Below are positions 31,769 to 42,513 of a stretch of 64,000 nt of DNA, one piece after another. The DNA is from Cladophialophora immunda (taxonomy: Eukaryota > Ascomycota > Eurotiomycetes > Chaetothyriales > Herpotrichiellaceae), in contig NW_015622547.1 of NCBI RefSeq assembly GCF_000835495.1, positions 3,720,001-3,784,000 on the forward strand, read 5' to 3'. The position numbers were made by a program, and so were the translations under genes. The notes under the pieces are model-generated. The model was not told the DNA's origin and searched no databases. It saw only the letters and a program-made list of their open reading frames with translations. Position 1 is the first letter of the stretch. Every line of letters begins with the position of its first letter.

Positions 31769-32585
31769 GTTGCGATGAGTTTAGAAACACTCCATTTGCT
31801 TGGTGACGGCCAGCAACCGGCTATCGAGCTTGCGCTTTAGCCTAGGGCCGGCAAACGCGAGCACAAGGTCCAACAAGGCCTGATCCACGAGTCCAGGAAA
31901 CCGGCATTGTCATCCCTCTTATTACGGCGGCGATGGAATACCGAGTGCTGGCCTCCACCTTGTCAAATATTGCCGTTGTCCCCGACACCTCATTACGCGG
32001 TGATAGGATTTGCGTCTTCTATGGCTTTAGGACACCCTTCGTTCTTAGACCGAAGGCGGAGAACTTATTCCGCATGATAGGTGAAGCATATGTGCCTGGA
32101 ATTATGAAAGGAGAAGCAAATGCAGTCTACTCAATATCACCCTTGGGCCCATTCAACTTGAATTAGGTATCACAGTGCGCTGGAGAACATCGCTGGCTCT
32201 GCCCGGCAGTCGATCAGGAATCGTGGACCCCTTGCAAGTCTAGCAAAGTAACTCCGATATCACTCGGCGAATGCATTGGAAGCACGAAGTGGCTTTGAGA
32301 GATCACTCAGACCAGTCACCAGAGTATCCGCGCACTAAGATGGGACTCTAGTAGTACAATCTGGAACCACTAGAACGGTAGAAGCTCAAGTCTGTGCCGG
32401 CATTTTGCTGCACTAGAGTGACGAACACAGTTTGGCCCAGCCGGCCTTGAAGATTTCTCAAGGTGATTAGAGGGCTGAAACACTACGGCGTTGACATGCA
32501 AGAGCGCATGTAACTCTGAGATCTAGTTCACATAAGGCGCAGGTCAACCCCAAGTGAAAGAGACAGGTATCGCCTTCAGCCATCA
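31769..32585. other. Convergent intergenic region, no gene seen
   Basis: Between the 3' ends of the Zn2Cys6 regulator (plus) and class II aldolase (minus) genes. Only short open frames without recognisable content. Confidence 0.6.
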
Positions 32586-34140
32586 TCAGTCCCGGGGGAG
32601 TTCTCCCTGCACATGCATCGGCAGTTCCCCGTTCGAGGCCTTGACCACGTCTTCGAACCTACAAACGGGTCCAAGACAACCCAAAATTAGCAAGATTGCT
32701 CCCTGGGTTAGGAGACTCCTGAGGACCAGCGCACGTCCTGCTCATAACGCGAAGGCAGGGGATCGTTCTTGTGTGGGAGGGGGGAAAACTCACGCGGACT
32801 GGAACATGATATACACCATCTCGTCGTTGTACACGTTGCGCGAGTACTCGGCCTCGTCGTGCGCGACCTTGATCGTCTGGGTGCCGCGGCCCGCGCACGC
32901 GGCATCGGCGAGCAGCTGGGCCTGGATGCAGCGGTCCATGGCGCCGAAGAGGAACGCGGCGCCGTCGACCGTCTTGGCCACCGTCAGGTGGCCGTGGTTC
33001 TGGAGGATCACGCCCTTGGTGTTGCCCAGCGCCGCGGCGATGTGGTGGCCCTCGTCCGCTTTCTGCTCGCGTTGAAGGGTGGACGGTTAGCTCGAGGCAA
33101 AAAGGATGGGTGGAGAATTTGTAGACAAACGGAAGGAAAAGGGTTTGAAATGGTGAGGGAAAATGAATGGCCCCGTCAAGAGGGGAATTTACGAGTCTTT
33201 CTTTCCACTGCGCGAGGGGGTCCAACGGGGAGATGCTTACAAAGGCGATCCCGCCGAAGCCAGAGTAGATGCCGTGGTCTTTGTAGAATCTGACGTGACA
33301 CACCCTGATGTTAGCCGTATGCTTGGCTGATATTCCGATCTCCCTTGAGGCCGGGAGGGGAGAACCGGGTCCATGAGAGCCCGTTCCCACTCCGGTCCGG
33401 CTCTGCTACCCACTCTCTTTCCTCATTCTTTGAACGCCGGCCGGGATTGGCAACACTCACCGGCACGCATCCTGGTTGATAGGCTCCAAATAACAGCCCA
33501 GGGCGGAAAAAGCCTTGCTGGGCACGCTGTGGCAGTGCACGGCGGCGACGACGTCGGGCCGGGCCTCGTGGACGGCGCTGTGGATCACCCACCCGGCGGG
33601 GTTGACGCTGTGCATGTTGCCGCCCTCGACGACCTCGCCCTCGGGGTTCATCAGGACGAGGTCCGCGGGCGTCATGTGCGCGAACGACTTGCCGTGCGGG
33701 TTGATCCAGAAGTGGTCCGGCAGGATCGGGTCGCGCACCGTGACGTGGCCCCCCGCGCCCTCGTTGTTGTACCCCTGGGCCCCCAGCCAGCGCAGCGCCG
33801 CGGCGTGGTGCAGCTTGCGGAACGCCCGCTCGCTCTCCGGCGACTGGAACTTGGGGTACCGGATGCGCTTGACCGGCCGGGTGCCCGTCTCTTGGTACGC
33901 GCCGTACGTGAATTCCGGAGAGAAGTTGGGCGGGTCTTTCGGCGTGGTCATGTGTTGTTGGGCCGCCACCGCTGCTGGGGTTGTGCGGGACGTTGAGATT
34001 GCGCGAGTTGCCTGGCTTGTGGTCGAGTGTAGAAGCGAAGATGCTGTTGGCCTTACAAGGGTTCGGGAGATTGATCGAACTGTCGTGTGTCTGCCGATCG
34101 CTTTCATTGCGATCGAGGCGCCGGAAGCCATTTTGGCCAT
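32586..34140 (-). CDS. Class II aldolase/adducin-family protein, probably mitochondrial
   Basis: Zinc-dependent aldolase or decarboxylase fold; substrate unknown. Four exons on the minus strand: 34140-33461, 33289-33241, 33062-32794 and 32658-32586, giving 356 residues. Introns of 171, 178 and 135 bp are two to three times longer than those of most neighbours. The first 60 residues are rich in Ser, Thr, Arg and Ala with almost no acids (SRTLVRPTASSLLHST, RAISTSR), a likely mitochondrial presequence. The fold signatures are NNEGAGGHVTVRDP, the metal-binding pair in HCHSVPSKAF (His202 and His204) and LQNHGHLTVAKT. The 49-nt second exon codes FYKDHGIYSGFGGI, needed for the conserved block after the metal ligands. 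The coding part at 32.8-33.95 kb is clearly richer in G+C than the genes around it. Alternative acceptor choices could shift exon 3 by one codon. Confidence 0.87.
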
Positions 34141-36004
34141 AACCGTGAAAGACTATCGTCAATCAGCACCGTAAAGAAAGGTGGGATTCTTTTGCTCCTT
34201 CTCGTGGTGATTTACGTATATACAGTCGTACGGCATAATTTACAACCCTAGATAGCGAAGTCCGAAGAGGAGTACGTGGTGTCGCCTTTGTCTCCGCAGA
34301 CTTCGGGGTCGCTGATGTTGCGGGGAAATAGCACGAATGCCAGAGGGCGAATTCTCCAAAGATCGCCGGCCAAAGTCGGTCAGAAAGAGGTTATCCGAGG
34401 TCGCCATGGCTTGTAGTGATCGATCGACCGCCGCAAAAGGACCAAGATGTCAACAGCGCCAAAATCATTGGACGATACCTCCTGTCCATGGCCCCTTGCT
34501 GGTTCGATTGAAGCCTCGAAGCATAACGGGACAAGGGGTTCAGCCTCGTGGGTGGAGACATATGCCAAGCATCCCAGGTCGGAGGGACCATGGAGACGGA
34601 GGACAAAGCATCAGTCTCAACTACCAGATATGTGGGAGAAGAATCATCTGATGTGTCGAATAAGGATGCATTGCGAGTTCTCTGAGTGTCAGTCGGGAGT
34701 CCTGTCTCTATCGAAGATCTATACCAATACACGGATGATCTCTTCGCGAGTGAGATATCGAACCTCTAATCGTTTGGAACAGACACCATCTGTGATAGAG
34801 TAGATTTCTCTCGCTATCTCGCCGTCAACCTGATTTAATAGACCCGGATATTTCGACTTCTGCAGCGAAGTGATCGGTCGTCCTGAGCTGTTAGATTCAT
34901 TGCATCCGACTTTGGCTAAGCTGGCTTCGTGTATCTGGTAGGTCACGGTGGCACGACTGGTAGAAGACATGTGCACCGATGCCAGCCTGGTTTGACAGGG
35001 AGCCATGCATTGCGGGACTCGCCAGCATGGGACTGGGCAGTATGTCTTTGGCCCAGGAATTCTCAAGGTCAGGTATTGACCGATGAACTCTTCTCTTTGA
35101 TTGATTGCATTGCCATTTCCCGCCACCTTGCGGAACATGTGAACTTATTCATGTCCACTCTCTCGTCTCGTCGGGGGGGTCAGGGTTCAAATATGGCACC
35201 CTGGGAATCGATGCACAATGCTTTGGAGAGACTGCAGCGCCGCAGCAAACTACCCGAAGCTCAAGACATTGGGGGCCTTTTCTGCAAGAATTCTTCGAGT
35301 GAGGCTTGTGGAAAACCACTCACCAGGCATTCACGATGTCGCCGAGGGTCTTTTATTGAATCACACGGGCGTCTCGAAAGTGTCAGAGGCTTCCCCAAAA
35401 AGCATTGGACATGAATACCGGCAGTCCTCGGGCAAGTAATGTCTCCTTCAATTGCGCTGCTCTTTGTGAGGATTCGCCCTGTCCGTAATCAACTGGAGTC
35501 TGATGATGTCTCTCGAGGCCGGTGAACACGCTTGTCTGTCAGAGAATAGCTGGTGTACCTTGAGGACACAGCCTGCGGACATTTTGATGAAGATTGTGTA
35601 GCCTTCTCTGGTACAAGTCCAATCTTTAGCAGGCTGTGGCCTCGATCTGTATCTTGGCTTCAGTCTTAAGACAGGTTCCTCATCACAAATCTCCGACATG
35701 ATCTGCGGTCTGTCTCTGATGCCACTACTTAGAGCGGATGAGAGTCATGGTCCGAAAACACCTGGAGCTCGTGGACTGAGGACATGAAGGCAGCATCCAA
35801 AACGCCGCCATGTCGCCCAAAACGTCGTATTGAACAACGTGGACAGGCGACTGGATTCGTCTAGCAATCAAAGAGCACAGAACTCTGCGTGAGGCCGTCA
35901 TTATATTCAATTATTTTCTTCGTAATAGGCCGACAAGAACCGCCTTGAGAAGAGAAAATTCTCCTATCCATGCGCCACTGTCCCGCCGCGGCGTAAAAAC
36001 TGGA
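34141..36004. other. 1.9-kb intergenic region with no supported gene
   Basis: Lies between two minus-strand genes. Overlapping minus-strand open frames at 34391-34732 and 34719-35138 read into each other with one frame change, and contain stretches of ordinary composition (for example REIYSITDGVCSK), but I recognise no domain and no convincing splice pattern. Nothing else is seen. Confidence 0.5.
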
Positions 36005-37210
36005 TTATCCAAAAGCGCTCAAAAACAACCAAAGGCCAGCACTGCTGAGGAGTGGAATCGTCAGATTGTCATCCCATCCCCATAGATCTATAAACTCGCT
36101 GACACTGGCGATAATCCCGGTGCAAATACTCATGACTGCGAGCGCAGCGTTACCGACAATGACTCCCTGATCCGGCTCCCAGCCTAGAAATTCCTTCACT
36201 TTTGCAGGGAGGGTCAGGCGGTTTTGGAACATGTATGGGTCGATAGGGTCGTCGGCGAACGGGCCGGTTCTTGGAGCCAGGTAGCCCCAGAAGAAGAGGG
36301 CGACGAGGACACCGATGAGGAAAGCGGCAAGGGAGCCTGCCAGAGACTTGCCTTTCCGCAGACGGATAGTATAACGTCCATACAGCCGACCAAAGGTGCT
36401 GGCGGCAGTATCGCACCAAGACAACAGAAGGATCGACATGACGCCGATATCTTTCGGAAAGAATCGCAACGCGACGTATGCGCCAACCAAATACCAAATA
36501 ACGCCGTTGTATCCGTCCACCTCGGTCTCACGCATCAGAGCGCCCAGCACTGAGATGTAGAATCTATTAAATCGTTCAGAGTGGTGTCGGAGGACGTCGG
36601 TCGGAGCGATAATGGCAAGGGCACCCAGCAGCCATGGTGTTATAGCCCAGGTCTGCACACCTGTCATGTATAATCGTAAGGTGAAGAACCCAATCGAGAC
36701 GTGCAGGACCTTCCGGGGGATTTCATGCTTGTGGATCAAAGTTCGGTAATGGCGGTGGAGCGGGATCAAACCGAGCGGTGAAGGGGAGCGAGAGAATTCT
36801 CGCCAGGATTTCTTGACTCGGTCGTAGGGTGAAAGATGGCCATTTGACTGTGGGTACGGGATCGTGCCATTTGTTAGAGGCTCTGATTTAGCGACTGGCT
36901 TTATCGAAGTCAGGCCGCTCATGCGTCTCCTCTTGCTGGCATTTGCCGAGCCGTTCATGTGGCGGGTGGTGGTGGTCAAGACGGGACTCCTGGAGCGCGC
37001 TCTGGCCCGTTTCTCCAAGCTCGAGTCGGAGCCAGAGCCATCCTTCTCTTCGTTTATGGGATCTGGTTGAGGGGACCGTTGGCGCTGGGCTTTGGCGGCC
37101 GATCGTGTGACGGGAGCGAAATAGGAGTCCTGGCGCTCGGAGGACTCGGAAGGGGTAGGGGAGGGCGAGATAACTCTCGGAGTGGGAGGGATAGGATATG
37201 GGTAGGACAT
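36005..37210 (-). CDS. DGK1: CTP-dependent diacylglycerol kinase Dgk1
   Basis: Phosphorylates diacylglycerol to phosphatidate with CTP at the ER and nuclear membrane, opposing the Pah1 phosphatase and so balancing membrane against storage lipid. Intronless, 401 residues from the ATG at 37210; the frame is open upstream to a TTG at 37363, but no ATG precedes 37210. Residues 1 to about 160 are a Ser/Pro/Arg-rich, likely disordered region with basic NLS-like KRRRMS. The membrane part has several hydrophobic spans and the family blocks HEIPRKVLHVSIGF, WYLVGAYVALRFFPKDI, SILLLSWCDTAASTFGR and RKGKSLAGSLAAF. Yeast Dgk1 has 290 residues; the extra length is in the N-terminal tail, as in other filamentous fungi. 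It is the first minus-strand gene upstream of the 5S rRNA gene. Confidence 0.94.
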   Translation of the reverse strand: MSYPYPIPPTPRVISPSPTPSESSERQDSYFAPVTRSAAKAQRQRSPQPDPINEEKDGSGSDSSLEKRARARSRSPVLTTTTRHMNGSANASKRRRMSGLTSIKPVAKSEPLTNGTIPYPQSNGHLSPYDRVKKSWREFSRSPSPLGLIPLHRHYRTLIHKHEIPRKVLHVSIGFFTLRLYMTGVQTWAITPWLLGALAIIAPTDVLRHHSERFNRFYISVLGALMRETEVDGYNGVIWYLVGAYVALRFFPKDIGVMSILLLSWCDTAASTFGRLYGRYTIRLRKGKSLAGSLAAFLIGVLVALFFWGYLAPRTGPFADDPIDPYMFQNRLTLPAKVKEFLGWEPDQGVIVGNAALAVMSICTGIIASVSEFIDLWGWDDNLTIPLLSSAGLWLFLSAFG

Positions 37211-38046
37211 CTGGAGGATTCCAGGCTGGCCGACGAGGTTCGAGGGTGGTAGGGAGGACGCCGGCGGGCAGCAGGAGTGAGATTGGAAATTTCTTCCAGC
37301 CTGCGCACCGGCAGCGACTGGAGAGAGAGGGAAGATTGTGGAGGACAGCGTCGAGCAAAGCAATCAAATTGGCCGCATAGTGAGGAAGAGGTGGGAGGGC
37401 CTGCGTTGCACAATATCTCTCCAACCTGGCCGTTAACCTGCAATCCGACGATGAGGCGGAAGGGCGGTGCGCATGGATGGGATCTTGTGCCCTGGATTTG
37501 GGATAAAGAAAACTGGATGTGGAAGGGGGGACATGATGGGGCACATGCCAGGATGCCAGGATGCCACGAACAAAGCAAGCCACTGTGTCCCGCTGATTGG
37601 GCTTGTGAAGCAGTGCATAAGCCACACTCTCCTCGTGGTTCCCAATTCCCAGGCGCCTCCAGGCGCCTCCAGCCACTGCCAGCCTAGCAATTGCTCGGCC
37701 CGGGCTGCCCAGGGCTCGCTTATCAAGGAACTCGGCGCAATCGTCATCCCGTTTGCCTTCAGCTACTTGTGCTGCTTGTGTTATCATGCCATCACTAAAT
37801 ACTCCTTTGGGCTTTAGTACGTAGTGCGGTACTCGGTACATATCATCACATCAGAGCATTCGCTGAAAGGCTTAGCTATCTCAATGACACTTGGTAATTT
37901 CTCTGTCTGCAAAATACGGCGACTCTTGGATTCACAGGCCTATCCACCACTTGAGATGATGGAGTATCCCGTATTGAGATAGGTGGACGACGAGCGCTGA
38001 CTTCCACCAATCTCATCATACAAGGTACTCCGTATATGGTCTCTTT
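37211..38046. other. Intergenic region upstream of DGK1, no protein gene seen
   Basis: A 318-codon minus-strand frame overlaps here but runs antisense-in-frame-shift through DGK1 and has low-complexity content, so I reject it. The region should hold the DGK1 promoter. The 5S rRNA gene follows. Confidence 0.55.
37651..37670. repeat. Tandem 10-bp duplication
   Basis: AGGCGCCTCC occurs twice head to tail. Each unit contains the palindrome GGCGCC. Its position is about 450 bp upstream of the DGK1 start; significance unknown. Confidence 0.8.
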
Positions 38047-38058
38047 ATATTTTATAAA
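38047..38058 (+). promoter_or_regulatory. TATA-like element of the 5S rRNA gene
   Basis: TATATTTTATAA lies 16-27 bp before the first base of the 5S gene. Filamentous-fungal 5S genes are known to need a TATA-like box near -29 in addition to the internal control region, so this supports an active gene. Confidence 0.6.
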
Positions 38059-38073
38059 GTCATACTGTCTCCC

Positions 38074-38192
38074 GCAATCGACCACAGGATTTGGAAAACA
38101 GGGCTTCCCGTTCGCTCAGCCGTACTTAAGCCAAATGCCGATCAGTTAGTACTACCGTGGGTGACCAGGTGGGAATCCTGATTGTTGATTGT
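38074..38192 (+). rRNA. 5S ribosomal RNA, diverged variant
   Basis: About 119 nt, the standard 5S length. Diagnostic 5S pieces are present in order: GGAAAACAGGGCTTCCCG (38093-38110), CTCAGCCGTACTTAAGCC (38115-38132) and GTGGGTGACCA (38157-38167), which cover the internal Pol III control region. All five helices can be formed from this sequence: I 38075-38082 with 38184-38191; II 38087-38094 with 38131-38139 (one bulged G); III 38102-38105 with 38118-38121; IV 38154-38160 with 38165-38170 (one bulged G, GTGA loop); V 38140-38145 with 38178-38183. Compared with the common filamentous-ascomycete 5S, as I remember it, helices I, II, IV and V differ by paired substitutions while loops are nearly unchanged. 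A TATA-like element and a T-run flank the gene. It may be a minor 5S type; a non-expressed copy is less likely given intact pairing. Confidence 0.87.
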
Positions 38193-38205
38193 TTTTGCTT
38201 TTTTT
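38192..38205 (+). terminator. Pol III T-run terminator of the 5S rRNA gene
   Basis: Five T follow helix I directly, then GC and seven more T. This is the expected double terminator shape for a 5S gene. Confidence 0.8.
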
Positions 38206-38582
38206 GGATCCCTTCCGAGGGAGTGTCAGCCGAACAGGGATCAGAAGCCTGTACCTGGGCTTGAGGTGGACAGTCCATTAAGAATTACTGCTGAGGCGGA
38301 CCGAAGATCACCATGAGGCTATGAACTTGGACACATCTCCTGCACCGTCCTTGTGACACCGTGTGATGGGCAATCGTGAGTTCTTCCTGAATCTCATAAT
38401 CCAAGATCACCTATCGCAATCCCTCTCCCCAGCACATGTGATGCAGACTCTATCCAGACTCTGGCTTCCTATGCTGAGATCCTTGATAACCGTCCTTGTA
38501 CTTCGTCGTCAGGTAACGCATATCTTCGATTGCACTTCCATCGCCGTCAGCAAACGAATATATACGACTAATCGACATCATC
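38206..38582. other. Intergenic region downstream of the 5S gene
   Basis: No coding signal or further RNA gene is seen. It should include the 3' UTR of the minus-strand kinase-like gene. Confidence 0.6.
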
Positions 38583-39771
38583 TTACAGCTGTCTGAAATG
38601 CATGCCATCCAAATAGCAGGCAGAGGAAGTCCAGTTAAATCGAAGCCGGTAAAGGATCAAGCGATCCTCGAAATCCTCCGCGGGAGGTGAAGCCGGGAAG
38701 TGGTTTCGATATTCCTCGATATAGGAGCGATATATTCGATGGCGGGACAAGTTCCATGCTCCTAGTTCGTCTGAAACCGTCAGCAAGTTGGGGCCCCATA
38801 TCGCGTGCGGTGTCCTACATTCATTATGGGCGTACATTCCACTAGCGTCGAAGATGACTGGCTTTCCAGTCGTCGCATCAACAGAGGTGTTGCCGTCCCA
38901 CAAGTCTCCATGCACCATCCTGGGTTTGATATCTCTCCCTCCTGTTTCCAGAGGCCGTAAGAGCCGGGGAATCACCTTCCCTAGGACCACGTGGTGCAAT
39001 TGCCGCATCTCCTCACCGTGGCCATGCATATCTTGTTCAAACTCGAACATGGCGTTCATCAACACGGTAAAGCACTTCTCCCAGGAGCTTGTCCAGGTAT
39101 TCTGCTGGACACAAGCGCCCATGCTGGTGGGCACCGCGAATCCATACTTGCCAGTCGGAGAAGCTCCCTTGAGATGCATCTCGGCAATCCTCACAGGCAA
39201 TACTCTCGTATCCGGCACGTCGCTAGTCATGCCGACGAATCTGGAGAGGAAGAAGTGGACATTGCCGTCGGTTGCGTACGTTCCAGCTGCAATTGGCACC
39301 GGGACAAGGTCCGGAACGGCCCGCGAGATTGCAAACATCGATGCATATTCCCCTTGGAGACTGATCTTCCCGACCGTGGTTTTGGTAATCTGGACTCACA
39401 CCGTTAGAGGGAGGTATCCGGGCGGCTGGTAGACTTTACTTTGAGAAAGAAGTCTAGGGGGCTACCATCGGCTTGCACGGTTTGAATTGCTGCCGTCCTC
39501 GTCCAATAGGCGGATCCATGGGCAAAGATACCCTTGACCCTCGACCCTGGTGGGAAGTCTTCAAAGTCAAGATACGCTCGAGTCCTCGAAGAACAGGATA
39601 CTCACTGGCCGCCACGTTAGGATCGACATATTGAATATAGCTTTCCGGAGGTAAATCCCTCAATCCAGCCACAATAGCGCGTGCTTTCGAAGTGGAGGTG
39701 ACTCCAGTACTTCCAGGCAAGTGGGAAAGTTCGGGGATGCATGTTCGATTTTTATCAACTCTCGCAGTCAT
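38583..39771 (-). CDS. Fructosamine-kinase-family protein
   Basis: Predicted small-molecule kinase of the fructosamine/ketosamine 3-kinase family, which phosphorylates glycated amines; here the substrate is unproven. Three exons on the minus strand: 39771-39606, 39546-39440 and 39389-38583 (introns 59 and 50 bp, with CTTGACT and CTCTAAC branch points), 359 residues. The nucleotide-binding lysine is probably in FFLKITKTTVGK. GKYGFAVPTSMGACVQQNTW and the tryptophan block SSWEKCF are typical of the family. The catalytic loop is HGDLWDGN, and the metal-binding aspartate is in PVIFDASGMYAHNE. The first two exons are short and the ATG at 39771 is the first in frame, but a further upstream exon cannot be excluded. 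Fungal genomes often carry several diverged members, so the activity is less sure than the fold. Confidence 0.88.
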
Positions 39772-40132
39772 TATGCTGCTCCCTTGGACAACGATCTTCT
39801 GATAGCAAAACAATACACATTTCTAGTGTCTGAGAATATGCCTGGGAGGTACCATTCTAGCTGAATGACCAAGTCGATTGATCCGTGCACGACGTTTGTA
39901 GGGTTGCCCTGTCGACACGATCCCCGTTCCACCTGATGTTTTGGAATGTACCAAACATAGGAATATATGCAACTGCTGAAAACGTAGATTGAGTCTTTCT
40001 AAAGTCCCGAGACCTGAGCGCTGGCCACTTCATGCACATAGGGTGACAAAGCTAGTGCTGAATGGTGGCTATGCTATAGCTGGACCCCACCGAATTCATT
40101 CCTATAACTGTGTCTATCCGAGATGTCCTTGC
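39772..40132. other. Intergenic region between two minus-strand genes
   Basis: 361 bp: promoter of the kinase-like gene and 3' UTR of the hydrolase gene. Nothing else is seen. Confidence 0.6.
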
Positions 40133-41352
40133 CTAGAGTGAAGCCTTGCCGTTGGGGAACTTGCCTTCTATCCACTTTTGCAGTACTCGTGCGATGTCCA
40201 GGTTGTTCAATTCCAGCATTTGCATGTGCCCGTTGCCCCTGATCCCCAGTTCCTCAAGCCGGATAAAATCACACGAGACCCCGGCCTGTCGCAGAAACGC
40301 CACGGTAGCATGGTCGTATTCGGCATGGTAGCTGGCCTCGCCAACTTCCACCAGGACCGGTATGTGCTGGAGATTCTGGAGCTTGTGCACCACCCGCCCT
40401 TCACTCTGATCCTGCAACACGATCGGGGATCGACCATCTTGGGTCGCCGGAATGGTGACAAGGCGCAGCTCCGAAGGATCTGTTATCGGCGGCGAAAACA
40501 CCAAGGGGACATCGGCCAGACCCCACCTCCGGGCCGGGGAGTCAGGGCGTGGATGAGACCCTAAAAAGGGTGGTCCATTCGGCTCGACAGCAATGATGGC
40601 TTTGACAAGGGCGGGACAAGAATCCGCGGCGAGCCATCCACCAAGAGCACCCTGCGAATGTATGATTAGGATGCTCTGGCGGCCGATCCGTTCGAGTAGA
40701 GCAGCTATTCCTGCCTTTTGAGCCTGCTGGTAGGTAACCAAGTCACTCATGCTGGGCAACGTGGAGGCGTAAAACTGGTCAAAGACTGGATCACCTCGCC
40801 GGCCTGTCTAACGCTCGGAGGTCAGCAGAAAAGGACACGAGGCATCGCTTTCAACGAGCGTTCGACTCACGCCGGGCCATTGGGTGTGCAAGCGCGCCTG
40901 CGGCCACTTTGCCGCTGCTTTCGGAGCGGTGAAATAGTCTTCTACAAAATTCGTGGGGTAATGGACGTGCTTCTGTACAAGAGACGGCGCCGATCTGCCT
41001 CTTGATGCCGTGTCTACCAGGTAGACCGTGTAGCCCTGGTCAAGAAAGTAGGAAGCCCAGCCCTTTCGACCGTCGGGTGTATGCAGCCAGTTCTAGCCTG
41101 ATGTTAGCCTCTCACCCACGCTCGCCGCGAGAGAGATGTCCATACCAAACCACTTTGGCCACCTCCATGGACGAAGACTAGAGGGTATTCTCTCGTGGCT
41201 CCGCCTAGTGGCGTCAAGCATTCGACATAGGTCTGGTTTTTCATGATATGCCCGCCATAAGTCGGGCTTTTGTCCTCCTCGTAGACTCCCCCAACGTAGA
41301 AGTATTGCCTGTGACATGGCGTTTCCACCTTGTTATCGGTCGCAGCTGGCAT
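40133..41352 (-). CDS. Alpha/beta hydrolase (serine esterase-like)
   Basis: Probable carboxylester hydrolase, substrate unknown. Three exons on the minus strand: 41352-41146, 41092-40871 and 40807-40133 (introns 53 and 63 bp), 367 residues. The oxyanion motif HGGGQSG near residue 62 is followed, across intron 1, by LNWLHTPDGRKGWASYFL, a conserved run in fungal members. The nucleophile elbow IIHSQGALGG carries the catalytic Ser in the HSQG form, and the C-terminal His is in GNGHMQMLE. Without splicing, both conserved regions are broken. No signal peptide is visible, so the protein is likely cytosolic. It is divergent from the orphan gene at 42514. It shares strand and spacing with the fructosamine-kinase-like gene downstream, but I see no functional link. 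Confidence 0.9.
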
Positions 41353-42513
41353 CTTGATTTTGGTCGATCCTCCGACTATTCTTACTCTTAAGGGCCTGGT
41401 AACGATTGCAATCTAGCTGTTCCTATTGACGCGTGGTCGGAGTGTACAGAAACTCCAAGCTGGGGGAAGCAGATCAAGGCGTCGAAATATATGGGTTGAT
41501 TGCGTGAGCCGGCGTGAGATGCTGACCTCGTTCAACGACCCGAGCCGACCATGGTGCATGACTGCCATCGGGACATAGGCAGGTCCTCGAAACCTCCTGC
41601 TCCAACCTTCATCCCTCGGCTTCTCCGATCGCGCTCTCCGTATCGCATTCTCCGGGCCAGGCTCTGCGAATGGCTACAGTGAAATGGAGTGGAGAAGGAT
41701 GAGAATGTGCGGAGACCCCATATCTGACGGCTGCGGTAGTGCGATAGTTGATGCCGACAATGGCCTTCTCCAAAATCCATTTCCACATCTCAATGTTATG
41801 GCCTTTCTGTTGTTTTTATTTAGCCTTGACCCAAGAACAAGCTTTTTGAAACTGCGCTTGTCTAGCCTTTGTCTGACTTGGCAAGTCGCAAGGATTTCCA
41901 CACGGCGGGACACTCATACGTCAATCCCCGAGACACAAAACCAGTCATACATCTAAGGCATCATGGTTTGATATGATCCTGGCCAACCACCACCTAGGAT
42001 GAAGCCGACAGAGGCACCTAGCCAAGTGTGGTGCGTCCCAACTGGAAGATGGATTCAACCTCTCAGTCTATGTCGTTGCGTCGGCAAGGCTGAATGTTTC
42101 AGATCGGAAGCGGGGGGAGGTTGGCAAGAACAAAGACCTTGACTCCAAAAGTGGTCGTGGTCGATGACAGCGTCTTGAGACCGTCAACAAAGGGAAGTGA
42201 TAGTATGAGGCAGTCCTCTGAAACGCCTTCTGTGAATGTGGCAGTGGCGCCTATTTAACAAGGTGAACAAGGGACATGCGAGCCAAGGCAGTGCAAACAT
42301 ACAACTACAACTGCCTTTGTTCCAATATAGTCCCCTTTTTCTCGGTCTCGTCGATTTTTCAAAGCTCATCTTTTTACAAGACACAGAATTGGGAATTCTC
42401 TCTCCAGCGTACCTCAGCAAGCATACAAAACCACCGTTACAATCGGCAAGTCCAGAAAATTAGCTCAGCGCCATACCCAACTTGCTTTTCCTCCAAGAAG
42501 GACAAGACTCAAC
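41353..42513. other. 1.2-kb divergent intergenic region, no gene seen
   Basis: Between a minus-strand hydrolase gene and a plus-strand orphan gene. Short open frames have no recognisable content. No RNA gene is seen. Confidence 0.6.

Noticed and set aside
33373..34174. Long plus-strand frames opposite the class II aldolase gene
   Set aside because: They mirror the aldolase exons, whose G+C-rich codons leave few antisense stops; no domain is present.
36888..37841. 318-codon minus-strand open frame upstream of and overlapping DGK1
   Set aside because: It runs in another frame of DGK1 and its promoter, is rich in Arg/Pro/Ser, and has no domain; DGK1 has clear homology.
38074..38192. Reading the 5S sequence as a decayed pseudogene because of many differences from the usual 5S
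   Set aside because: Random decay would break helices; here every helix is intact and the changes are paired, with promoter and terminator elements in place.
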